From Teratosphaeria epicoccoides (lineage: Eukaryota; Ascomycota; Dothideomycetes; Mycosphaerellales; Teratosphaeriaceae): 64,000 nucleotides of DNA. The position numbers and the translations under genes were made by a program. The first letter of the stretch is position 1, and each line of letters begins with the position of its first letter. Below the pieces are notes generated by a model that did no database searches, was not told the origin of the DNA, and worked only from the letters and a program-made list of their open reading frames with translations. The stretch covers positions 1-64,000 of the forward strand of contig JADDMT010000118.1 of NCBI GenBank assembly GCA_021401465.1. The letters run 5' to 3'. Of the stretch, positions 22,638 through 33,300 are shown in pieces.

Positions 22638-23701
22638 CTAGATTAGCCTTGTCCTAAGCATGTCGTTGCTTTTGTCTCTAGGGTCCGGGATGTCGTGCCT
22701 AGGCTGACTAGCTATTACTCCTAGGACCTAGAGCTTGTCGCGGTATCGCAGGAAGCCCCTCTTGTTAATCTTATAGTCCCCTGCTTGCAATTTCAGCTTT
22801 ACTGTAGCTAGTAGTGTCTAGGAGCCGCTCTTTGCTACTTTAACTACCGTTAAGTATAGCTCGTCCTTTTCTACTATAGCTGCCTACAAATCGTTAAGGG
22901 TGTAGTCCTAGAAAGGCCTAGTAGGTTCTATGTTAGAGGGCACAGAGTTAACAAGTAGCAGTTTGTCCTTAACTAAGGTAGTAGATAGTATGTAGGTCGA
23001 GGTAATTAGTATGCTATTACTACTCTCATATGCTATCTCCAGCTAATTTTCCATGACATCTAGGTCTAAGAACCTCTTAAACCGTAATTCCTTGTCTTCT
23101 GCTCCTAGCGTGTCCTGTTCTCGTCCTGACAACGCGTCCGGGACTACTACCTTAGCGCCTAGGCAATACACTAGGAAGAACTAGAAGTACGCGAGAGTCT
23201 CATACTACCGTATCTGTCGCTTAGACAGCTACTACTTAACCATGAAGTACTCTAGAGTACTTGTATTACCTTAGCGGAATAGTCTTCTTATAAACTGCCG
23301 CTATATATAATGATGTCATCTATGTATGTAGAGGCGTAGTCGTCTAACCCCTTGCGTAACAGTATGTTAATATATCGCTAGAAGGCTACTAGAGCCCTAG
23401 ATAAACCGAACGGACATACTAACTATTCAAATAAGCTAAACCTTATACAAAGGGCCGTTTTGTACTCGTGGCCTTTTGTTATATAGATTTAGTAGAAGGC
23501 TAACACTACATCTACCTTAGTAAGCTACTAGGCGCCTGTAAGGTTCCTCAAGGTCTCCGGAATTAATAGAAGGGGGTACCTATATTGCTTTGTGATTACA
23601 TTAAGGGCGCGGTAGTTATAGCAGAACTAGAGGCCTCTCCCTAGCTTCCGGACAAAAAGCATAGGAGCTACAGCCTCCGAGTTAGTAGGCTAGATGAATC
23701 C
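22638..23701 (-). mobile_element. Family C relic C2 (RT to integrase fragment)
   Basis: This aligns to C1 from ~13270 back to ~11630 on the minus strand, covering the N-terminal integrase linker, RNase H part and RT. The RT YIDD region lies at ~23315-23330. About 600 bp of RT/RNase H are missing at ~23252, where the join shares CTCTAG with both C1 breakpoints, a microhomology deletion. B1 cuts it on the left and D on the right. As the host of B1, which hosts A2, which hosts C1, it is the oldest layer of that stack. Confidence 0.85.
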
Positions 23702-24161
23702 TGTTATAGTTACTCGTAACAGGTAGTCAGGTTACTTCCTATTACATGTAAGCCGAGGCTTCTTTAGGGAGGCTAACACAAGCAGGAGCTAAGACAATAA
23801 AAGATTAGTACAAAGGTAATTCTAATTAGTAAGTAGGTAACATAAGTTAAACGCATTAATCCTAAGAAGGCATCTTAGCGTTCCTAAATACACAGGAGAC
23901 ATCATAGTGTTCTGTCCTACTCTGACTTGCTCTGTTACTCTAATTAACAGAGCGCTATAGAGTAGCAGAGTACTCTGTAGCGGCTTATGCAAGGTACTCT
24001 ATCCTGCTCTGTTACTCTGTTTAACAGAGTATACAGAGTAGTAGAGTACTCTGTAGTACTACCCCGCTTCTTGTAGCGCTATCCCTGTTTGTTACGTACT
24101 ATCCCTTTATGCTATGCATGTTCTAGCTAGCTAAAGCTTAGCCCTAGAACATTCCATAATA
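23702..24161 (-). repeat. 3' LTR of D (~460 bp)
   Basis: Its ends are TGTTATAG...CCATAATA on the plus strand, with short inverted termini, followed by TATCCCCCTTCT, the complement of a polypurine tract. It contains two tandem ~70-bp blocks around GCTCTGTTACTCT and AGAGTACTCTG that are themselves palindromic. No second D LTR is available, so the left end is inferred from where C2 homology stops. Confidence 0.72.
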
Positions 24162-24253
24162 CTATCCCCCTTCTAGCCTAGCTCGTCCTAAGTCTAGGTC
24201 ATAAGTTACTACCTTCTCCTGCTAACGTTGCTAGGACTTCTTCCTTTCTCGCT

Positions 24254-24856
24254 ATGCCTATACTACCTAGGTTTTCTAAATCTTCTTCTTAATCCTCTAG
24301 TACCTCTTGCCATCTAAAGCTTGTCGAAATTATCGACAACTTTAGAGAGATTATAGTCTAGCCTTGTTCTAACTATCATGCGCATAACCGAGTATGTAAG
24401 GTCTATGTCTAGTCTAGTTAGTATAGCAAGTATAACTGTCATAATGTCCGCTATAATATTAAGATTACTTGCTTAGAGTTTAACTGCTTAATTAGGGAGA
24501 AGAAGAGGCTTTAGTGCTAAATTAAGGAGGCAAGAGATGCTTAGGAGCAGGCTTAGGAGGCTCTTAATACTACATACACTCACGAAGAGCGTTTGCGAAA
24601 ACAAATGGAGCTTATTAATTAGCGCGCTAATGAGGCCATTTTAGTAGAGGAGGCAAATCTAGCGGAACTTAAGCGTAAGGAGTTGTCGCTTTTAGATCTA
24701 GGTTCTTTAGATCTCTACTTGTCGCCTTCTACTTAGGGTCTTATAATAGACTAAGGATATGACCTTTCTTCAGATTTCTAGGTAAAAGGTCTACCTTCTC
24801 TTTGCGCTCCTTCTACGCCTAATGAAACTTCACTAAGAGACGCTAGTAGTTCTTAA
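24254..24856 (+). pseudogene. D antisense accessory ORF (200 codons, Cys cluster + coiled coil)
   Basis: An exact frame runs from ATG 24254 to TAA 24854-24856 on the strand opposite D pol, with internal stops only of the Gln type. The N-terminus is Ser-rich. A Cys/His-rich segment follows (Pro-Cys-Ser near 24365, Val-Cys-Lys near 24400, Cys-His-Asn and Thr-Cys-Leu at 24440-24480). Then comes a charged coiled coil containing EERLRKQMEL (~24590-24620), and a Ser/Asp-rich tail. Its size and architecture match the A-family antisense ORF (210 codons, EMxLxKQLD), indicating homology. A zinc-stabilised coiled-coil accessory protein is a reasonable guess; function unknown. Confidence 0.72.
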
Positions 24857-25343
24857 GGTTCCCTTTTAGCTCCTAGGTGTTTCTAGTATCGTCATATCTT
24901 TTCTATTTGACGAGGTATCGCTAACCCTTCTAGTCTAGGATTTCTTTGACTTCAAACTTGTTCCCTTCCTCTAGCTAGAAGCGAAACGTTTCCTGACATA
25001 GTGTTTTAGCGTCTACTAGCTATAGCATAGACACGTAGAATACTAGGTATATCTTTGCGTTATCTAGTAGTTTAAGTTAGTAATTAACTAGTCCGCGGGG
25101 CTTATTAATCAAAAATAGCCTGACCTTTAGATAGTCTAGTTTTTTAGTTAATCTCTAGGTTCTTAGGTTTTTTGTTAGGAGGTAGACCTTATCCCCTCTC
25201 TTTAGCTAAGGTGCCATTTTTCGTTTAGCGTTATACTGTCCCGTGATCTTCTCTTAAGACTTAGTAGTTACCTCTGATAATTCCTTATATGCCTGCTTTA
25301 AGTCTTCTAAAGTAACTATCGCCTTATCCGCATGTAGATACTA
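24857..25343 (-). pseudogene. pol: D pol C-terminus with chromodomain
   Basis: This minus-strand product has the post-integrase motif KxGDKVYLLTKNLRT-like at ~25150-25200, the PxKLDxxKxGPF-equivalent region, FYVSML at ~25020-25045, and a chromodomain (KFEVKEILD ... YLVK) at ~24870-24960. That is the standard tail of chromovirus integrase. The rest of pol is absent because B2 begins at 25344. Confidence 0.78.
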
Positions 25344-25548
25344 TGATATAGTATGTAACTAGCAATTAATACGTAGGTATGTAGTAGCGTATAGAGCCTC
25401 GATCTCTAAGTATAGAGTAAGGTCCGAAACTAATTACTGCCTTTGTTCTATTACGAAGCTCGGCGCATAATATGCGCCTATATACGTCACGTGCGGCTTA
25501 GCTTACTAGTCTAGCTGCCTGAGCCTATAGGCTAGTCGTCTAGTATCA
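25344..25548 (-). repeat. 3' LTR of B2 (205 bp)
   Basis: It is delimited by TGATATAGTATG and CTAGTATCA on the plus strand and followed by TTTGCCCCCTTCTCC, the complement of the polypurine tract before the B3 3' LTR. The ends keep the TGATA/TATCA inverted termini unmutated. Confidence 0.9.
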
Positions 25549-25888
25549 TTTGCCCCCTTCTCCTATAAGGGTCCTCTTAATACTCTAACGGCTCTCTTCT
25601 TGCGCTAAGTAAGATTAGATCCCTTATAGTCTACCCTATAAGTATTTAGTCTCTTCTAGAACTTCGTTCTACGCTAGGGCAGCCCTATGAATTATGCTAG
25701 AATTATGACTTATGTGTCATAACTCTTTGTGACTACGTGAAGCATGCCGCGAACACGCTTGTTAGTTCTAATTAGTCCTAGCATAGTTGCTTGTAGTAAC
25801 AGGGAGTTAATTGCTACAGGAAGCTTCCGTAAAGTCCGCTTTTCGCACGCGGTAATCCTGACTTTCTTCATTATATTAACTTCTAAAC
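25549..25888 (-). other. B2 3' untranslated region
   Basis: This is non-coding sequence between the 3' LTR/polypurine tract and the antisense gene. It matches B3 56416-56777 in reverse. I see no other feature in it; it may hold the promoter of the antisense gene. Confidence 0.6.
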
Positions 25889-26890
25889 ATGCCCCCTAAA
25901 GGTTCTAAGATTGCTACTAGCGCTACGCTAGCTACTCCTACGAAGTTAACAGGCGCTTAGCCTGCTTAATTCACGCCCTCCTAGTGCTAGGGCTATAGTA
26001 AGGAGCTACTTGTTAACGACTACAAGCGCTACGCGTAGTACATTAGCCTTAATAGTAAGTTTTGCTTGCTTCAAACATACGTAGTATGTCGCTAACTTGG
26101 TTCTAGAGTACAGGCCGTATACAGCATGTTTCAAGTTAGGATAGCAGAAGCGCTACAAGTAGTTTGTACCTTTACCTGCCTTAGACATGTACTTCTCTAG
26201 CTTAGCGTAACTACTAACTATGCTTGCAGCTATAGTAAGAGTAACTATATGTACATGCCTATAAACTAGGCTATAGCGGCTAAGTTTGACATCTTGCTCC
26301 GCGCCTACACTAAGGCCAAGCGCATTAGGCGCGACCCTATTACTACTAACGAGGATTACGCTACGGCCTAGCAGGCGTACTTAGACGCTGCCGCGAACTA
26401 GCGCCTACTACTTAAGGTATGTTCCTTGCTTGCTTGTCGCATACCTTAGTTATAAGTTTTAGGTACTAACTATCTGTAGAGGCTATAGCGTAATCGTAAC
26501 TCTGTCTCTAAGCGCTTCCCTACTATTACGGCCAAGGCTAAGTCTTTAAGCACGGTTACGCTATAAGTCCCCTAGCTTAGTGTTTGCTTGTTACACGCTA
26601 ACCTGCTAATAGTTCCTTAATGCCCGCGTGCCTTACGCCGACCTTACCCGCGCTAATGCTCTATAAGTAGACTCTAGGCCCGCCTTAATGACAAGATAGA
26701 GGTAAGCATATCCTGCGAAGGCTCCTTGTTAGATCGTTGCCTGCTAACCCCTTGCTAGGAGCGTGAGGGCCTTATAGACCCCTGAGGTTGTCGTCCTGAC
26801 AACAATAAGGACATAGAGGCAGAGAATAATGCGAACATAGTAGAGGATAATACAGACATAGTAGTAGAGGATGATAATAAGTAGCCCTAA
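25889..26890 (+). pseudogene. B2 antisense accessory gene with two introns (~293 aa)
   Basis: This gene is convergent with B2 pol. ATG 25889 (Met-Pro-Pro-Lys-Gly) to TAA 26888-26890; removing introns 26417-26479 (63 bp) and 26702-26758 (57 bp) leaves exactly 294 codons in one frame. Intron 1 starts GTATGT, has the branch site TACTAAC (26464-26470) and ends TAG. Intron 2 starts GTAAGC, has GCTAAC and ends CTAG. Both recur with identical lengths in B3. The protein has a basic N-terminus, several Cys in the middle (one near 26220 in ACSYSK context), a helical AKAKRIRRDP...AYLDAAA region before intron 1, a short coil across intron 2, and a tail rich in Asp/Glu. Stops are Gln-type. No known enzyme domain is recognised. 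Confidence 0.78.
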
Positions 26891-26939
26891 TTCAGGTACT
26901 CTTAGGGGGTAGGCAGCTCTAGCTGCGAGCATGCTTAGC

Positions 26940-28344
26940 TTTTGCGCCCCGCCTAGGGCTAAAATATAGGTAGCCTGTAATGCTGTTTTCCCCCCTAGGC
27001 TTACTTTTTCCCTTTTCCTCTACCTGATCTCCTCTTGCCCTTCTCCTACGCTAGGTATGCTTCGATTAGATCCTTCGCACTCTCGTAGTTAGCTTTGTTA
27101 ACCTAGATATTATAATCCTCTAGCTAATCCTTCTACTATAATAGGGATTAGCGTATACCGCTATGTACCCTTGTACCCCTAATAGCCTTAGCCTTATACT
27201 CGCTATCCTCTTTAGCAAGAGGCATAGGATAGGTAGGCTCTTTGCCTACTTGGCTATTCTAAGGCTCTAGTAGCGAGACATAGAAAACATTGTGAATCTA
27301 GTACTAGGAAGGTAGTACTAGGTAATAAGCCTGATTACTAATTATGTTAAGCACATGAAATAGTCTAACAAATTAGGCTGCTATCTTCTTCTTTAGTACT
27401 AGTAGTCGCAAGTTCTTAGTTAACAACAACACTATATTACCTACAGAATATGCTTAGCGCTTATGCCGCGCGTCATAGTACTCTGCCTAATAGTTTACTA
27501 TCTGTTACTAATTCTCTTTAAGCCTTTTAGTTACGTTGTGTAACTAATGCGCGCGCTCTATGGCAGCTAGTACCCTTTCTTTAGCACACTCGTCCTAAGG
27601 CGCTAATATTAAGGAAGGCTAGAATCCTAACACTACCTTAAAGGGTAACATGCTAGTAGTAGCATTGTTACATGCGTTGCTCGTATATTCGGCTTGTAGT
27701 AACAACTTAGCCTAGTCATTTTGTTCCTTATTATAGTAATAACAGAGGTATTCTTCTAGGGTCTAGTTTGCCCGCTCGGTCTAGCTGTTAGTTTGTAGAT
27801 AAAAGGCTATACTAAGCTTATACTTTAGTTATACTTCGCATGTAAAGTTACTCTAGTATTAGCTAGTAAAGACACTACTACAATCTTAGATTACTCCTTC
27901 TAGGAACTGTAGCTAGTAAGTATAAAACTTGCACTCCTTTTAGCTAGCGTATAGAGCGTATTTTTGCAGCCGTTCTAATACTAGGTGTAGATGCCAAGTA
28001 TGCTCCTTACATAAGTCACTATAGATCAGGATATCGTCTTAGTATACTACGTAACAAACATCTACGAGGCTAGCAAGGGCTTAGTTAATATACGCTTAAA
28101 AGGTTGCTAGAGCGTTAGTTAACCTAAAAAGGCATCACTAGATACTTAAAGAAACTATAGTGTGTACGAAACGTAGTCTTCTAGCAGTCATCTTCCTTAA
28201 TTAGGATTATATGATATGCGTCCTTTAAGTCTAACTTAGAGAACCATGCTACGCGCCTAAGCCGCGCAAGCATCTCATTAATAAGCGGCAAGGGGCATCG
28301 ATCCTTAATTGAAATCTCATTTAGCCTGCAGTATTCTACATATA
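26940..28344 (-). pseudogene. pol: B2 pol, 3' part (RT end, integrase, chromodomain)
   Basis: Right to left: the RT segment with the YLDD codons at 28033-28044, where Leu is now a stop; then, after the ~27895 deletion junction, the integrase core (27400-27890), the post-integrase region and a divergent chromodomain-like tail (27100-27200). RNase H and the first half of integrase are missing. It joins 35329 across A3. Confidence 0.83.
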
Positions 28345-28814
28345 TGTCATAAGTGTTAGGAGTACTGCGGGTTTCAGGATCATGAGGGTCCTAAGTGCTA
28401 TGAGTCATAGTACAGTTATAGGAGTACTATGAGTTATAGGCATAGTCATAGGAGAAAGGATCTGTCATGTGAGGACAGATCCCCGGATCTGTAGGGTTAG
28501 TCTATAGATCCGTAGGCCTATAAGGAAGAAGGGATTTGTTATAGGATAACAGACCCTTAGATCTGTAGGGTTAGTCTATAGATCTACAGACATAGATCTA
28601 TTAGGTCTGTCGACAGATCTAATAGAGCTACTCTGTCTCTCTAGTATATAGGGATGGCTTCAGGATAGGTAGTTAGGAGCTTCGTGCTTAATTTAATTCC
28701 CTTTCCCTAGGGGATAGTTAGTTACAAGGTTAACTACTATTGTCGATATTCTTCACAGCTCTGCGAGTCTAATACCTAGTTACCTTCCTACTATTAGCAC
28801 CTACCCTTATGACA
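28345..28814 (+). repeat. 5' LTR of A3 (470 bp)
   Basis: It carries the promoter region by position. It contains two AGATCTGTAGGGTTAGTCTA units arranged with their complements, so it could fold into hairpins. The sequence just inside (28815-28873) has a TACTTC/GAAGTA inverted repeat and no obvious TGG-type primer-binding site. Confidence 0.93.
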
Positions 28815-28873
28815 TTTTAAGTACTACTTCTGAGGAAGTATTAGGGGACTCGTCGAGCGCTTGACATATACCT

Positions 28874-30360
28874 ATGTTAAGTAGTTCTTTAGCTGTTAGT
28901 TTAACTTCTAGCGACAATCAACTAACACCACGAGAACAAGTTACTACTATACCTCAAATTACGTAGTAGCTCGAATCTATTCACTTTAGCGAGATAGCTC
29001 TAGCATCTGTCGCAGGTTTAACTACCGGGAATAGACACGGCAATAATGGCTTCAAGATAGGAAGCCCTACAGAGTTTACAGGACAACAATCTTAGGTCGA
29101 GATGTTTATCCTATAATGCTAGTTAGCATTTAACGTAGATATAGAACGGTTTACAACACATTATAAGCGAATAATGTACATTGTCTCTTACCTAAAGGGA
29201 CTAGCGTTCGAGTTTATCTAGCCTCATCTAACAGATTATCTAGATCACGTTAGTAACGTCAAAGCTAGGAAGACAACAACTAGGGAGATTCTTAACTTAG
29301 ACAAGTCTTTGTTTTAGGTATTACGCGAAGCGTTTAGGCTTAGTAATAAGCAACAAGAGGCCAAGAGAGCTCTCCTAGGAATCTAGCAGAAGGGTTCTGC
29401 CATTAAGTACCGCGCGGACTTTAGACCCTCTCTGCTCGAGTCGACTAGAATGATAATGCTTTAGCCGCTTAGTTCTACTAGGGACTAAAGGAGACAGTTA
29501 AGGACGAAATTGCCCGAGGAGATTAGCTAACGACATTCAAGGAAATGAGCGATCTCGCGATTAGAATCGATAATCGCATCTAGGAACGACAGCAAGAACG
29601 ACAACATGGAAATTGCAAGCTAGCACAGGCTAACTATAAGGTCTAACAATTAGCACCGAAATGGCGAAGCGATTACTATAGTCTCTAACCTATGGAGTTA
29701 GATGCGACTAAGGGGCGTCTAAGGAATAGACCCTAAGGAAAGCCGCGGAAGGGCTCTCCTCCCTAGAATGGTCTGAAGAAGCCATTCGACAAGAGTAATC
29801 TCAAGTGCCACAACTGTAGAAAGAAAGGACACTTTGCCCGCAAGTGTTTTGCTAAGAGGCAACGACAAGAACTGCCTAGGATAGAGCAGGCTCGCGCGAC
29901 TATAATGGCGCCTTAGTAAAAGGCCGCCGCTACTCAAGAACTAGACTATGCCGCACTTACTTAGACTACGTGCTACGACGACGATTGTCGAATTCACATG
30001 AGTGATAAAGATAGTTCTAGATAGTACCCTAGCCGAAACAAGGCATAGTCGATCTATGCGCTAAGGGGTATACCTTCTAGTGCGACAGTCCTAAGGCAAC
30101 AGGAGCTAGAAGAAGAAGAAGAAGGTTTAGACGACAACTACGAGATTGTCGAAGCCGTCATTCCTGATTCTGAGGAAGACGAGAGCATAGAGCGATAGGC
30201 TATGCTGCCGCATGACATTAGGCTCGATATTATCCAAATCATATAGAACTAGTAGGCTTAGGCTTGCCTATGGATTAATAGAGTATAACATGTCGACTAG
30301 CTTTAGTATGACGAACTAGCCGACTGTATGCGACGACACCTAAGGAGACTACTAGTTGTA
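28874..30360 (+). pseudogene. gag: A3 gag relic
   Basis: It starts with the family-conserved Met-Leu-Ser-Ser at 28874. A capsid-like region spans 29090-29400. The zinc knuckle at 29806-29847 is intact C-x2-C-x4-H-x4-C in a Lys/Arg-rich context. One T is missing near 29420 relative to A1 (TTTAG versus TTTTAG), so the knuckle is one base out of frame with the start: 932 nt instead of 933. An acidic stretch of five consecutive Glu (~30110) is followed by further Asp/Glu. The gag-pol frame change lies downstream and is not precisely located. Confidence 0.85.
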
Positions 30361-33300
30361 GCTTGACCTCACGCGCATCAGAAAGTTGTCCAAGAAATTG
30401 TACTGTTCGGGGTAGAGTTCACGCCCTAGGGAGGCTACCTAACCTACGAAGGTATTCAGATTCTACGAGCGCTACGACTCCGAGTCTACTACTTAAAGAT
30501 AGAGTACGCAAGAAACGCGTAGGAACAGCGAGGCTAAGAGCGAGAACGACCTCTTAGGCTAGAAAACGGTAACGCTCAGAGAAGAAGCCGAGACCGTACG
30601 ATCCCTAAACTAGTCTAAGAAGACAGTTATTTGGGAAACGACAAGGTCCGCTAGAATTAGACCTACGGACAGACTAGACAGGGCTGCAACGATGTGCCGC
30701 GATTAGCGCTAGATACGCGAACAACCTTAGAGTGTAGGTACACATCGACGAGACGCTAGCTAGGGCCTTAATAGATTCAGGATGTACTAGAATCTTCATG
30801 ACGCCTAAGTTCGCTAGGACAGCTAGGATAAAGCTACAGGCAAAGACAAATACTTTCTCGCTACAAGCGATTAATAGAAAGCCGGTTACGTACAACTAAG
30901 GAGTAGTTAACGAAGAGACTAAGATGATGCTTCTACGGATAGGACGCTACTAAGAGATGCTCTAGTTCGACATCACGGAGTTACTAGGCTCAGATGTAGT
31001 ACTAGGGTTACTATAGCTAAGAAACGCTAACCCCTATATTAACTAGAAGAATGAGAGGATCTAGTTCCCGGAACTCTTAAGATTAATACCTCTACCTGTA
31101 GTACACGACGTACTAGGCAAGATCAAAATATGTGTTATAACTTTAAGCGAGATAGTAGCTACTATTAAGGATCTAGAATAGGAAGTGCACGTCCTATAGG
31201 TCAAAGCGACGTAAATAGAAGTCAGGGTCGAATTCATAGTTCCCGATAAGTATAAAGAGTTTGCTACTCTTTTCGAGGAAGAACCTGACTAAGAAGCTCT
31301 GCTAGAACACTAGGAGTAGGACTACAGGATACCCTTACTCCCTAGCAAGACACTAACGAAGCAATTAGTTCGCCTGTTATTAGCGGCAAAACTAGAGATT
31401 CTCCGGAAATACCTAGAAGACAACCTCTAGAAAGGCTTCATCTGTAAGTTGTAGTCCCTAGCCAGATATCGGATCCTGTTTGTACCTAAGGGGGAAGATA
31501 ACTAGTAACTCTACGTAGATTATTGTAGATTAAACGACATCACGATAAAGAATAGTTATCCGCTTCCTTTGCTCTCGGAATTGCAGGACTGCCTACAAGG
31601 AGCAATGTAGTTCTCGAAGTTCGATATACCTAGAGTGTATAACCGAATTCGAATTAAGGAAGGCAAAGAATACAAGACTGCGTTCCGAACTAGGTTTAGA
31701 CACTACAAGTACATAGTTATGCTATTTAGGTTAACAAATACCCTAGCTACATAGCAGGCATTTATTAATAACGTGCTACGAGAGTACCTCGACGTCTTTG
31801 TGGTTATATACCTAGACGACATCCTCGTCTACTCCTAGACAATTAAAGAGCATAGGACTTATGTACGCAAGGTACTTTAGAAACTCTAGGATTACCGGTT
31901 AAAGGTTAAGCCTTAGAAGAGCGAGTTTCACAAGCAGGAAGTATAAATCCTTAGCTACGTAGTAGCATAGAATAGAATCAAGATAGACACTAAGAAAGTC
32001 TAAGTCGTAAAAGAGTAGCCTACACTAACTAATGTTAAGGAAGTATAGTCCTTCCTTAGGTTCGCTAACTTCTACTAAAGATTTGTGGCAAACTATTCGA
32101 AGATTACGGCACTACTTACGACTCTTACGACGAAGGATACACTATTCATGTAGGACGACGTCTAACGAAATGCCTTCAAGGAACTTAAGCGACGATTTAC
32201 AGATTAGCTAATCTTACTTGTATTCGACCTAGATAAGCCTATCATAGTCGAAACAGATGCCTCCGACGTAGCGCTCAGGGCATGCTTAAGTTAACTAGGA
32301 CCGAGTAGACGACTACAGCTAGTCGCCTACTACTCGAGGAAATTGTCAGGACCTAAACTCTAATATAACGTCTACGACAAAGAACTGCTAGCTATAGTAG
32401 ACGCCTACAAGGCCTAGCGAGTCTACTTAGAAGGTTCTAAGCACTAGGTCATAGTCTATACAGACCATAAGAACTTGCGATACTTTATAACGACAAAAGA
32501 GTTAAACTGACGACAGGTTCGGTAGAGTAAGGAGCTCTCTAGTTTTAACTGTAAGATCGTCTATCGTAAGGGGACTAATAACGCGCGCGCCGATGCACTT
32601 AGCCGCTAGACAGACTACATGAAGGGCGTGAAGCAGGAGAAACATGCTGTTCTCTAGGAAAATAGCAATGGCATGCTAGGTATTAATTAACTTGTAGCTA
32701 CGACTGTTACATGGACTAGTGAATTTCAGGACGACCTGAAGAACGCGCTAGTCTACGACCTAACTGCACTTACTATCCGCAATGACATTAATGGACAGGA
32801 GGATTAGGAAGACGAAGACAGAATCCTTCTGTTTTAAGGATTAGTATACATGCTAACGTCTTTACGATCAGAGCTACTACGACTCTAACATAACATACCT
32901 TAGGCAGGATACCCGGGAGTGTCTAAAATGAAGCAAATTCTCCGACAAGAATATTACTTCCCTAGGATAAGTAAGGTAATCAAGGACTACGTCCGTTAAT
33001 ATGTAACTTGCTAACGAAGTAAGCATAACTGTTATAAACTGTATAGGCTACTACGACTACTTAAGGTACCTTAACGGCTATGGGAGTCGCTCGCCATGAA
33101 TTTCATCGTTAAACTACCTTAGTCGAGAGAACCCGCTACGAATGAGTTCTTCGACAGGATCATAGTAGTAGTTAACTAATTCACTAAGTTTAGGAAGTTT
33201 ATCCCTTACCGCAAAGACTTCAAGACTAAAGATATCGCGCATGTCTTCATCAAATAGGTAGTAGCACTACATAGTATGCTATAGGACCTAGAAACGGATC

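Larger units (their letters stand above)
23702..25343 (-). mobile_element. Ty3/gypsy chromovirus D, 3' part only
   Basis: This is the 3' end of a fourth family: 3' LTR, polypurine tract, antisense ORF and pol C-terminus. It interrupts C2 (left flank AATCC) and is cut by B2 at 25344. The remaining 5' part was not found on the other side of B2 and is presumably lost at the 37498 breakpoint. Confidence 0.82.

Noticed and set aside
26580..26612. A third intron (33 bp) in the B2 antisense gene
   Set aside because: 33 bp is a multiple of three, the frame reads through it without loss, and the GT is not conserved in B3.
30363..30557. 64-codon ORF with ATG in A3
   Set aside because: It is in the pol frame of A3 and belongs to the gag-pol linker, not to a separate gene.
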